Source of the DNA: DATLAN01 sp035527455
GTDB taxonomy: Bacteria > Planctomycetota > Planctomycetia > Pirellulales > Thermoguttaceae
Direction: 5' to 3'
Assembly (NCBI GenBank): GCA_035527455.1
Contig: DATLAN010000698.1
Coordinates: 1 to 5,425 of the forward strand
Length of the DNA: 5,425 nt
The stretch's first letter is position 1. Each line of letters opens with the position of its first letter. Below are positions 1 through 4,964 of the stretch, piece after piece. The notes below the pieces were generated by a model. It worked only from the letters and a program-made list of their open reading frames with translations. It made no database searches and was not told where the DNA came from. A program made the position numbers and the translations under genes.

Positions 1-195
1 ATCGGGCGGTTCGATGCGATAGGCCGGCAGCGAGACCATGGACAACTCGCGTGGCGGCACCAATTCCGGCGAGATGGGGTTCACCGCCTCATTCTCGTAG
101 AAATCGATCGCCTGGCAGCCGGCCAGAGCGACGAGCACGGAGGCAGCCAGCGGTGCCAGCAGAGACGTCTGCCTTGGCAAACGAACGACGGACAT
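1..195 (-). CDS. Probable polysaccharide export lipoprotein (Wza/Poly_export type), N-terminal part
   Basis: Only the first 65 residues are present; the gene runs off the left edge. The ATG is the complement of 193-195, with a GGGGA ribosome-binding candidate 9 bases upstream. The N-terminus is a lipoprotein signal peptide: basic start (R5, R8), hydrophobic core about residues 12-25, and a lipobox L-A-G-C with the lipidated Cys at 27. After it come V-P-P-R-E-L-S (about 46-52) and L-P-A-Y-R-I-E-P-P-D (56-65). The Y-x-I-x-P-P-D motif is how the Poly_export domain usually begins in planctomycete export proteins, where a soluble beta-rich channel domain follows. In that family the protein forms the outer-membrane or periplasmic conduit for exported capsule or exopolysaccharide. 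The signal peptide is seen directly; the export role is inferred from the short motif and would need the missing C-terminal part. It is transcribed away from the SIS-domain gene. Confidence 0.68.
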   Translation of the reverse strand, partial: MSVVRLPRQTSLLAPLAASVLVALAGCQAIDFYENEAVNPISPELVPPRELSMVSLPAYRIEPPD

Positions 196-253
196 GGTCG
201 AGATTCCCCACAGAAGGATAGACCGACTAAACAGTTTCAAGTCCTGCCCCGTC

Positions 254-283
254 GTGAAACCAGGTCGGCTGCTGGGGTTTCAC
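254..283. repeat. Inverted repeat (possible leader hairpin or operator)
   Basis: GTGAAACC (254-261) is the exact reverse complement of GGTTTCAC (276-283), with a 14-base loop; an extra AG/CT pair can extend the stem across a GG bulge. No T-run follows on either strand, so it is not a typical intrinsic terminator. It lies 59 bases upstream of the lipoprotein start and could be a leader hairpin or a protein-binding site. The symmetry is seen directly; the function is unknown. Confidence 0.5.
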
Positions 284-442
284 ACTCCTCTTCGCGTTAA
301 AATGCGGACACAAGAGGGTTCAGGAAAACGATTGTCAATATGGTGAATTTGTGGTGTCGGCGCATGGATTCGTCAAAGTCCCGCTAATCACCGCCGTCGC
401 AATAATCGGCAAAGTCGGGTGGCTTACTTGAGAGTCTCTTAT

Positions 443-471
443 TTGACAGACCCATCATGATCGATTATCGT
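443..471 (+). promoter_or_regulatory. Candidate sigma70-type promoter for the SIS-domain gene
   Basis: A perfect TTGACA -35 box (443-448) is followed, after 17 bases, by TATCGT (466-471), which matches 4 of 6 positions of TATAAT. Transcription would begin near 478, giving a leader of about 23 bases before the ATG at 501. This placement argues against the in-frame ATG at 474, which would lie at or before the transcript start. An imperfect palindrome, CATGAT-N5-ATCGTG (456-472, one mismatch), overlaps the -10 box and could be an operator. Planctomycete promoters are poorly defined, so this rests on the bacterial consensus only. Confidence 0.5.
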
Positions 472-500
472 GGATGCCTTGTGACCCCGGAGGACCACAT

Positions 501-1118
501 ATGTTGGGAAGCGATCTGGACATCGGCGACTATCTCGACCACCTGAGGGATGAGCTGACACGGGTGGATCGCGGCGCGGTCCGCCAATTGGCCGATCTGG
601 TCTATCAGGCCTGGGAGCGCGAGAAGTTCGTTTTTCTCTTCGGCAACGGCGGCTCTGCCACCACCGCTTCCCACTTGGCCGAAGACCTCGGCAAGAACTG
701 CCTGAGCGAGGCGGCGCTGGATTACCGCAGCGACGGCAGTCACCGGCGGCTGAAGGTGCTGAGCCTGACGGACAATACCGGGTGGCTGACGGCGCTGGGC
801 AACGACCTGGGCTACGAGCAGGTCTTCGTGCAACAACTCATGCACTACGCAGCGGCCGGCGATTTGGTGGTGGCGATCAGCGGCTCCGGAAACAGCCCCA
901 ACGTGCTCGCCGCCGTCGATTGGGCCAACCGGCGCGATCTGATCACCTTCGGCATGACGGGCTACGACGGCGGGCGGTTAAGAGAGTTGCAGCAGCACGG
1001 CTTGCACGTCGCGCTGGACGACATGGCCATGGTGGAGAGCATCCACCTGGCCGTTTGCCACTGGGTCGTCGACGATCTCTCCGCCCGGATCAACGGGGAA
1101 GGTCGATATCGGGCGTAA
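501..1118 (+). CDS. SIS-domain sugar-phosphate isomerase, GmhA-like
   Basis: This 205-residue protein is a single SIS domain of about the length of phosphoheptose isomerase GmhA. GmhA converts sedoheptulose 7-phosphate to heptose 7-phosphate in the cytoplasm, the first step toward the ADP-heptose used in LPS cores or surface glycans. Visible motifs are a helical N-terminus (1-40), the phosphate-binding loop F-G-N-G-G-S-A (47-53), the metal/catalytic helix S-H-L-A-E-D-L (57-63), A-L-G-N-D-L-G-Y (98-105), the second sugar-phosphate loop S-G-S-G-N-S-P-N-V (127-135), T-G-Y-D-G-G (153-158), and I-H-L-A-V-C-H (181-187). Compared with E. coli GmhA from memory, the two His positions are kept (H58, H187). 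The catalytic Glu65 position appears as D62 and the Gln172 position as E179, so its substrate may differ. The start at 501 is chosen because GGAGGA (489-494) sits 6 bases upstream; the in-frame ATG at 474 lacks a comparable site. The gene ends 18 bases from the convergent DUF1559 gene. Class is secure; exact substrate is not. Confidence 0.88.
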   Translation: MLGSDLDIGDYLDHLRDELTRVDRGAVRQLADLVYQAWEREKFVFLFGNGGSATTASHLAEDLGKNCLSEAALDYRSDGSHRRLKVLSLTDNTGWLTALGNDLGYEQVFVQQLMHYAAAGDLVVAISGSGNSPNVLAAVDWANRRDLITFGMTGYDGGRLRELQQHGLHVALDDMAMVESIHLAVCHWVVDDLSARINGEGRYRA

Positions 1119-1136
1119 GATTCGGCGACGGCGGGT

Positions 1137-1832
1137 TTACTCGAGATCCGCGTCGTCGATCGTCTGGCCGTCTTCGGGGTTCACGAGATTTTTCAGGATG
1201 TCCCCGTTGATGTCTTCGGACAAGGAGCGCGCCGAGCCGTCGCAGAAGTAGGCGATCACGACGCCGGAGTGCTTCGAGCTGAGGTGGGCCTTGACGTCTT
1301 CGCCGGCGGCAAAGACGGTGGATCGATCGAGCGCATCCCAGTAGTGGTCGTCGAGGCTCTCGGAAAACAGGATCGTGTGGTTCACCCCGTCCTTGACGTC
1401 GCTTAGAGCGATCCCCTTGTTTTCCCGGCAGATATCCGCGTTGGCGAGGTAGGCCGACGGCGTAAGGCCGCGGGCAGACGTCTCGAAGGGGTTGCTGGGG
1501 CAAACCATGTAGGCGATGAACTCCTTCTTTGGAGTGCCCTTCTTCCACTCCTCGTAGAGCGGCTCGTTGCCCAACGGCAGCAACAGCGCCACGAACCAAT
1601 TCGCCTGCTGGACGCCCACTTTGGCGTTCCAGGCGGGAAGCCGGCCGTGCGTCGCTTCATACCCTGCCGCGGCCGTGCCGAGCTGTTTCTGATAGTTCGT
1701 GCAACCGGTACGTCGTGCCTGTTCCTTGGAACTCAAGATGGCCGGCATGACCAGGGCCACCAACATCCCGATAATGGTGATGACCACCAACAGTTCGACC
1801 AGCGTGAAACCTCTTCGTGTCCGACGTCTCAT
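1137..1832 (-). CDS. DUF1559 protein with prepilin-type N-terminus (first of a divergent pair)
   Basis: This is a 231-residue protein of the DUF1559 family (SBP_bac_10), abundant in planctomycetes and of unproven function. The N-terminus is a class III signal: basic R2-R7, then G8|F-T-L-V-E with the cleavage point after G8 and the conserved Glu at mature position 5 (E13), followed by a hydrophobic helix to about residue 33. This implies processing by a prepilin peptidase and a pseudopilin-like membrane anchor. Family marks further on are M-V-C-P-S (109-113), D-G-V-N-H-T-I-L-F-S-E (148-158) and a C-terminal H188-S-G-V-V ... F196-C-D-G-S (196-200) block. The tail is acidic (D-D-A-D-L-E). The start at 1832 places GAGGGAG 7 bases upstream and gives the usual short basic leader; a longer in-frame extension to 2015 would bury the signal peptide 60 residues in and is rejected. 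The gene diverges from its paralogue at 2145 and converges on the SIS gene. Confidence 0.92.
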   Translation of the reverse strand: MRRRTRRGFTLVELLVVITIIGMLVALVMPAILSSKEQARRTGCTNYQKQLGTAAAGYEATHGRLPAWNAKVGVQQANWFVALLLPLGNEPLYEEWKKGTPKKEFIAYMVCPSNPFETSARGLTPSAYLANADICRENKGIALSDVKDGVNHTILFSESLDDHYWDALDRSTVFAAGEDVKAHLSSKHSGVVIAYFCDGSARSLSEDINGDILKNLVNPEDGQTIDDADLE

Positions 1833-1925
1833 GTCGATTCTCCCTCGATCCCGTCCGTTCGGATGGACACCTCGCCCAGAGTCATTGTCCCAAAATCCGG
1901 CGCGGAAATCCAGGCTTTTCACTTG

Positions 1926-1942
1926 GAATCTCGTCGAGATTC
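1926..1942. promoter_or_regulatory. 17-bp odd-centred palindrome, candidate operator
   Basis: GAATCTCG (1926-1933), one central T (1934), then CGAGATTC (1935-1942) form a perfect 8-1-8 palindrome. It lies 94 bases upstream of the minus-strand DUF1559 start and 203 bases upstream of the plus-strand one. The form fits binding by a dimeric regulator such as a helix-turn-helix protein, but no regulator gene is present in the window. With a 1-base loop it would be a poor RNA hairpin, which favours a DNA-level site. Confidence 0.45.
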
Positions 1943-2066
1943 GGAGCCTGCACCCCTTCTGATAGGGCATCCTGGGTGCGGCTGCCGAACGGCATCGGCC
2001 GCCGTTTCGGCACATGGTGCGTGGCGACTTTGATCACGGACGGACGTTTCTCGCCGATGAGGCTGG

Positions 2067-2093
2067 CATTTTCCCGAGTTTTCTGGGAAAATG
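2067..2093 (+). repeat. Perfect 9-bp hairpin in the presumed 5' leader of the second DUF1559 gene
   Basis: CATTTTCCC (2067-2075) pairs exactly with GGGAAAATG (2085-2093) around a 9-base loop. The hairpin ends 51 bases before the ATG at 2145, and its 3' arm contains an alternative in-frame ATG (2091-2093). It could be a leader hairpin affecting mRNA stability or translation, or an operator. No run of T follows, so it is not an intrinsic terminator. Confidence 0.5.
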
Positions 2094-2144
2094 AACGCGG
2101 AGGGCAAGCGGACAGGAAGAAAGACGCGGAAAAGGAAGAAGAAG

Positions 2145-2969
2145 ATGTTGACGACTTCAAGACGCAGCCGTCGCGGCTTCACGCTGGTCGAACTGCTGGT
2201 GGTCATCGCGATCATCGGTCTTCTGGCCGCCTTGATCATGCCCGCGATCATCAAGGTGCGGGAAAACGCCCGCACGAAAAAGTGCGCCAACAACCAGCAC
2301 CAGATCGGCGTGGCCGTGGAGAACTACGCCAGCAAAGGGCGCTATCCGGGTTACGTGAACCTGATGAGCCACAGTTGGGTCATCGCGGTCTTCGAAGGGA
2401 TGAACCAGGAGTCTCTCTACAAGCAGTGGCTGACGGGTTCCGGCCCCACGCCTCGGCTGGATTTTCTGATTTGCCCCTCGGAGGACGCCGGCGGTCAGGC
2501 GCTGCTGAGCTACGTGGCCAACTGTGGCTTGCCGGGCAACGACGAGGCGCCGGCGGCGACGGGGGTCTTCCACGACCGTTCGGGCAGTGTGAAGCCAATA
2601 CCCACGGTCATGCAGTCGGACGTCGCCGACGGCACCAACTACACGCTGATGATTTCGGAAAGACTGATGATCGCCCTTGACAACACCGATCCCGATCCCG
2701 AAGAAGAACCCAGCGGCGACGACACGAGACGGTGGACCCAACTCGAAGAGGCACAGATTGGTTTCACTTGGCTCTCCGGCGGCAGCAATACGATGGAATG
2801 GCACCTGCGGTCGAATCACCCCGGCGGCGTCAACGCCACGTTCTGCGACAACAGTCAGAAGTTCCTCAGCGAGAACATCAACTACGGCGTCTATTGCCTG
2901 CTGATGACGCCCAACGGTCCCAAGGCCGGGCAGACGGGTACGGTCAGTGACAGCGATCTCGACCCATAA
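2145..2969 (+). CDS. DUF1559 protein with prepilin-type N-terminus (second of a divergent pair)
   Basis: This 274-residue DUF1559 protein is a paralogue of the divergent neighbour. It has a basic leader (R6, R7, R9, R10), then G11|F-T-L-V-E with Glu at mature position 5 (E16) and a hydrophobic helix to about 34, so it should be cut by a prepilin peptidase and stay anchored by that helix. Shared with the neighbour are a Cys just after the helix (C47 here, C44 there), L-I-C-P-S (108-112), D-V-A-D-G-T-N-Y-T-L (159-168), and H225-P-G-G-V-N ... F233-C-D-N-S (233-237). The usual D-G is D-N here. It is longer because of extra sequence at about 130-150 and an acidic, Pro-rich stretch at about 179-193. 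The tail is acidic (D-S-D-L-D-P). The start at 2145 has AAGGA (2132-2136) 8 bases upstream and gives the usual short leader. An upstream in-frame ATG at 2091 would add 18 mostly basic residues and lies inside a hairpin. The stop is 5 bases from that of the convergent pseudopilin gene. Confidence 0.92.
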   Translation: MLTTSRRSRRGFTLVELLVVIAIIGLLAALIMPAIIKVRENARTKKCANNQHQIGVAVENYASKGRYPGYVNLMSHSWVIAVFEGMNQESLYKQWLTGSGPTPRLDFLICPSEDAGGQALLSYVANCGLPGNDEAPAATGVFHDRSGSVKPIPTVMQSDVADGTNYTLMISERLMIALDNTDPDPEEEPSGDDTRRWTQLEEAQIGFTWLSGGSNTMEWHLRSNHPGGVNATFCDNSQKFLSENINYGVYCLLMTPNGPKAGQTGTVSDSDLDP

Positions 2970-2974
2970 GATCG

Positions 2975-4267
2975 CTACTTCGGCAGGAAGTCTTGGACGA
3001 CCGTCACCTCGCGGATCTGACGGCTGTCGGGCTCGAACACGCGGATCTTGACCTGGATTCCACGCAGAGGGACGGGATACGGCGGGGCAGTCTCACGCTC
3101 GCCGACGTCGTCGGCGCCGCCCATCAAGCTTCCGGTCAACGTATCGGGATCGTCGAAGCCGTTGTGCGCTTCGTCCGTCAGGTCGTCGCCGTCCTGATCG
3201 ATTCCATCGTGCTCGTAATGCGTCGACCAGGTGCAGTAGACCCGCGCGTTGCCGCCGTGGAGTTGCGAGCGTTGGTCTCCGGGGCCTGAAAGGAGGATCG
3301 CGTTGTTGGCGCCCAGGTCGACGTACTGGCCGCTGCCGGGATCCCATAGTTTCACGTCGAAGCCGATCACGTTGGTGAGGATCACGTCCTCGGCCATGCG
3401 GGTCCCATCGGCGTACGTGCCCAACGTTCCGGTTTCTTGATCGACACCGTCCGGATACGGTTTGTTGCTCCAATAATCGATTGCCGTGGCCGATAGTGTG
3501 GTCGGCGGCTCCCTGCCCGCCATGTACTGCGCCGAGGAACACTCGCGAAGCGTGGGCAACCCCAACTGCCCCCAACCGCGGACGTCGAACGGGAACTCGG
3601 TAGGATGATGGGCGAAGCGGCATTCCCGTTGCGTGAGGTCGCTCAGCGCGTTGGCCACCAGATTGCCCGCCGGGTTCACGTGGACCGAGATATCGTTTTG
3701 GGCGAAGAACCCGCCGGGTTGGTTGACGATCGGAGCGCCCGGCGCCACCAGCAGCACGCGGCGGTAAAGCGTTCTGCCGCGCACGAACCAGGCCACCTCG
3801 GCGATATGGGATTCGACGGGCTGGCCCTTGCAGAGGCCCACGAACGGCTGTCCTTTGCTGAGCGTGGTGAACATCAAGACATCGTCGACATCGCCGACCG
3901 TGGCGTCTTGCGGAAAGGTCGCGCCCGGGTCGTTGTTGACCGCAAGTGCCGACGGGTTTCTGCTCGGGCCTTCGATGCACTCGAAGTATCCTTCGCAGGT
4001 TTCCGGGCTTCGCGGCGGCAACATGATCGCCGTGATTCCCTCGAGGTCCATCTGGAGCCGGACCTCGGTCGTCCGCAATCGGTCGGTGAGTTCCAGCGTC
4101 GACCGCGAGTCGCTCACGGTGCTGCCGATCGCACCGAAGATTTGCACCACCGCACCCATCAACAGGAGCGTCAACGCGGTCGCGATCAGGACCTCGATCA
4201 GGGTGAACCCGCCGGGCGAGCGTGTCGGGCAGCGACGGATACGGCAAAGCTCAAAAGACCGATTCAT
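2975..4267 (-). CDS. GspJ/PulJ-like pseudopilin (prepilin-type N-terminal domain), unusually long
   Basis: This 430-residue protein carries a class III signal: a 20-residue leader ending P-G-G, then F21-T-L-I-E-V with the conserved Glu at mature position 5 (E25) and a hydrophobic helix to about residue 47. The spacing and the following helix (R64-R70) resemble minor pseudopilin GspJ, which caps the pseudopilus of type II secretion systems in the inner membrane and periplasm. Known GspJ proteins are about 200 residues, so this one is about twice as long. It has repeated segments on sugar-free Gly/Asp/Pro-rich loops, several Cys residues (91, 97, 146, 216, 243, 345), and an Asp-rich loop D357-Q-D-G-D-D-L-T-D-E-A (357-367) resembling calcium-binding loops. 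The C-terminus (401-430) reads as alternating beta strands, I-Q-V-K-I-R-V-F-E. The start at 4267 is chosen for AAGGA (4277-4281) 9 bases upstream and a short leader; an in-frame ATG at 4381 would put the signal 58 residues in. No other secretion gene is adjacent. Confidence 0.85.
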   Translation of the reverse strand: MNRSFELCRIRRCPTRSPGGFTLIEVLIATALTLLLMGAVVQIFGAIGSTVSDSRSTLELTDRLRTTEVRLQMDLEGITAIMLPPRSPETCEGYFECIEGPSRNPSALAVNNDPGATFPQDATVGDVDDVLMFTTLSKGQPFVGLCKGQPVESHIAEVAWFVRGRTLYRRVLLVAPGAPIVNQPGGFFAQNDISVHVNPAGNLVANALSDLTQRECRFAHHPTEFPFDVRGWGQLGLPTLRECSSAQYMAGREPPTTLSATAIDYWSNKPYPDGVDQETGTLGTYADGTRMAEDVILTNVIGFDVKLWDPGSGQYVDLGANNAILLSGPGDQRSQLHGGNARVYCTWSTHYEHDGIDQDGDDLTDEAHNGFDDPDTLTGSLMGGADDVGERETAPPYPVPLRGIQVKIRVFEPDSRQIREVTVVQDFLPK

Positions 4268-4352
4268 GGCATCTTTTCCTTCGGGAGGGAGCCGCCCGCC
4301 CGGTTTGCCCACCGGCACCTGGCCCGGGTCACGGTGCGTTGGCGTGCGGCTG

Positions 4353-4379
4353 TGGGAAAATAGGCCGGTTTTTCCGACC
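4353..4379 (-). terminator. Possible intrinsic terminator or leader attenuator
   Basis: Read on the minus strand, GGTCGG (4379-4374), loop AAAAA, CCGGCC (4368-4363) gives a 6-bp stem with one G-U pair, followed directly by TATTTT. It begins 38 bases after the HAD gene stop, where a terminator would be expected. Because a candidate promoter starts transcription just upstream, it could instead act in the leader of the GspJ-like gene. The stem is short and the T-run is interrupted, so this is tentative. Confidence 0.35.
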
Positions 4380-4392
4380 ATCTCCTTCCTAT

Positions 4393-4421
4393 ATTCGACC
4401 GCGAAGCGTGAAAAATGTCAA
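4393..4421 (-). promoter_or_regulatory. Candidate sigma70-type promoter for the GspJ-like gene
   Basis: On the minus strand a perfect TTGACA (4421-4416) is followed after 17 bases by TCGAAT (4398-4393), matching 4 of 6 positions of TATAAT. The -35 box overlaps the stop codon of the HAD gene. Transcription would start near 4386 and leave a leader of about 119 bases before the ATG at 4267, passing through the hairpin at 4379-4363. This suggests the pseudopilin gene can be expressed apart from the glycosyltransferase and HAD genes upstream. Confidence 0.42.
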
Positions 4422-4951
4422 CCACTATCCCGTTTCCCGGCCGGGGGGAACGTGACGCCCTTGCCCAGCCGTCGCAACAGGAAACGCTCGGCGGGACGCT
4501 TCAGGCGGGTGAACCAAGGCTCTTCTTCGGGGTGGATGGGCTGGACCAGAATGCTGGTCAGTCCGGCCAGCCGCCCCGCGATTACGTCGGCAAATAGTTG
4601 GTCGCCCACCATGGCCGTCCGGCTGCGCTGGAAGTCCATCTGCCGCACCGCCCGCCGCAGCCCGAAGGGAAACGGCTTCAGTGCGTTGGCGACAAAGGGC
4701 AGATCGAGTTGCTCGGCGAATCGGGCGATTCGTCTGCCGAGTCCGTTGGAAACCAGACACAACCCGACCCCCCCCGAACGAAGGTCTTCCAGCCAGGCCG
4801 CCACCTCGGGCAAAACGCGCTCGTCCCGGTATCGCTTCAGCGTGCAGTCGACGTCCAGCAGCAGGGACTGCAATTCCAGCTCGCGCAGCCGGTCCAACGA
4901 AAGGTCGCAGACACTGGCAACTCGAAGGTGGGGAAGCAGGAAGCGGAACAT
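4418..4951 (-). CDS. yqeG: YqeG-family HAD-IIIA phosphatase
   Basis: This 177-residue protein matches YqeG-type HAD phosphatases in length and motif order. Motif I is L-D-V-D-C-T-L (32-38) with the nucleophile and acid Asp at D33 and D35. Motif II is S68-N69-G. Motif III Lys is K92 in L-K-P-F-P. Motif IV is G116-D117-Q-L-F-A-D122 followed by V-I-A-G. Before motif I is L-L-P-H-L-R-V-x-S-V-x-D-L (5-17), and near the end F-T-R-L-K-R-P-A-E-R-F-L (147-158); both are hallmarks of YqeG homologues. It is cytoplasmic with no signal peptide. The yeast relative Gep4 dephosphorylates phosphatidylglycerophosphate; the bacterial substrate is not established here. The usual Asn of D-x-D-N-T is Cys (C36), which should not remove catalysis. 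The start at 4951 lacks a strong ribosome-binding site but lies 13 bases after the glycosyltransferase stop, fitting translational coupling. A start at 5014 would overlap the upstream gene by 50 bases and add nothing conserved. Confidence 0.88.
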   Translation of the reverse strand: MFRFLLPHLRVASVCDLSLDRLRELELQSLLLDVDCTLKRYRDERVLPEVAAWLEDLRSGGVGLCLVSNGLGRRIARFAEQLDLPFVANALKPFPFGLRRAVRQMDFQRSRTAMVGDQLFADVIAGRLAGLTSILVQPIHPEEEPWFTRLKRPAERFLLRRLGKGVTFPPAGKRDSG

Positions 4952-4964
4952 GGCAGGCTTTCGG

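Larger units (their letters stand above)
196..500. other. Divergent non-coding control region between export lipoprotein and SIS gene
   Basis: This stretch of about 300 bases has no convincing coding frame and is richer in A+T than the genes around it. It separates two divergent genes, so it should hold promoters for both. On the plus side there is a good candidate (443-471, listed separately). On the minus side a TTGACA box is present at 338-333, but the hexamer 17 bases further on is a poor TCTTGT (315-310), so the lipoprotein promoter is uncertain. A perfect 8-bp inverted repeat (254-261 with 276-283) lies in the presumed leader of the lipoprotein gene. No tRNA, small RNA or repeat array was recognised. 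Confidence 0.6.
1833..2144. promoter_or_regulatory. Shared divergent control region between the two DUF1559 genes
   Basis: This 312-bp gap lies between two divergent starts and has no supported coding frame, although several frames stay open because of the high GC. It must hold the promoters of both genes, but no clear -35/-10 pair was found on either strand. It is dense in symmetry: an odd-centred palindrome at 1926-1942, a near-perfect hairpin at 1985-2010 (CCGAACGGC with GCCGTTTCGG, one bulged T), a weaker 6-bp arm pair (1950-1955 with 1974-1979), and a perfect 9-bp hairpin at 2067-2093. The region is thus a likely site of joint regulation. The symmetry is seen; the regulatory role is inferred. 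Confidence 0.55.
1779..2207. repeat. Inverted copies of the prepilin-signal coding segment
   Basis: Bases 1779-1808 are the reverse complement of 2178-2207 at 29 of 30 positions. Each arm encodes F-T-L-V-E-L-L-V-V-I of one DUF1559 protein. The arms lie inside the two genes and flank their shared 312-bp control region. They reflect shared ancestry of the two genes plus strong conservation of the prepilin motif, and are not an insertion sequence terminus: there is no transposase and no target duplication. Confidence 0.75.

Noticed and set aside
474..500. Upstream in-frame ATG at 474 for the SIS-domain gene
   Set aside because: It lies at or before the predicted transcript start and has no ribosome-binding site, while the ATG at 501 has GGAGGA 6 bases upstream.
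1119..1136. Terminator between the convergent SIS and DUF1559 genes
   Set aside because: Only 18 bases and no stem with a T-run could be found on either strand.
1950..1979. GCACCC / GGGTGC stem with an 18-base loop
   Set aside because: Only 6 pairs with a large loop; expected by chance in GC-rich DNA, so not listed as its own feature.
1833..2015. 61-residue N-terminal extension of the minus-strand DUF1559 protein
   Set aside because: It would bury the prepilin signal; the ATG at 1832 has GAGGGAG at good spacing and gives the normal 8-residue leader.
1779..2207. Inverted near-identical arms as ends of a transposable element
   Set aside because: The arms are the coding segment of the prepilin motif in two paralogous genes; there is no transposase and no target-site duplication.
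3093..4247. Second long minus-strand frame overlapping the GspJ-like gene
   Set aside because: Its product is an Arg/Pro/Gly-rich string typical of an out-of-frame reading of GC-rich coding DNA.
3605..4363. Long plus-strand open frame opposite the GspJ-like gene
   Set aside because: It is a high-GC antisense shadow with no recognisable motif; the minus-strand frame has a clear prepilin signal and pseudopilin features.
4268..4381. ATG at 4381 as start of the GspJ-like protein
   Set aside because: The GGAAGGAG there directly touches the ATG with no spacing, and the extension would put the signal 58 residues in. The ATG at 4267 has AAGGA 9 bases upstream.
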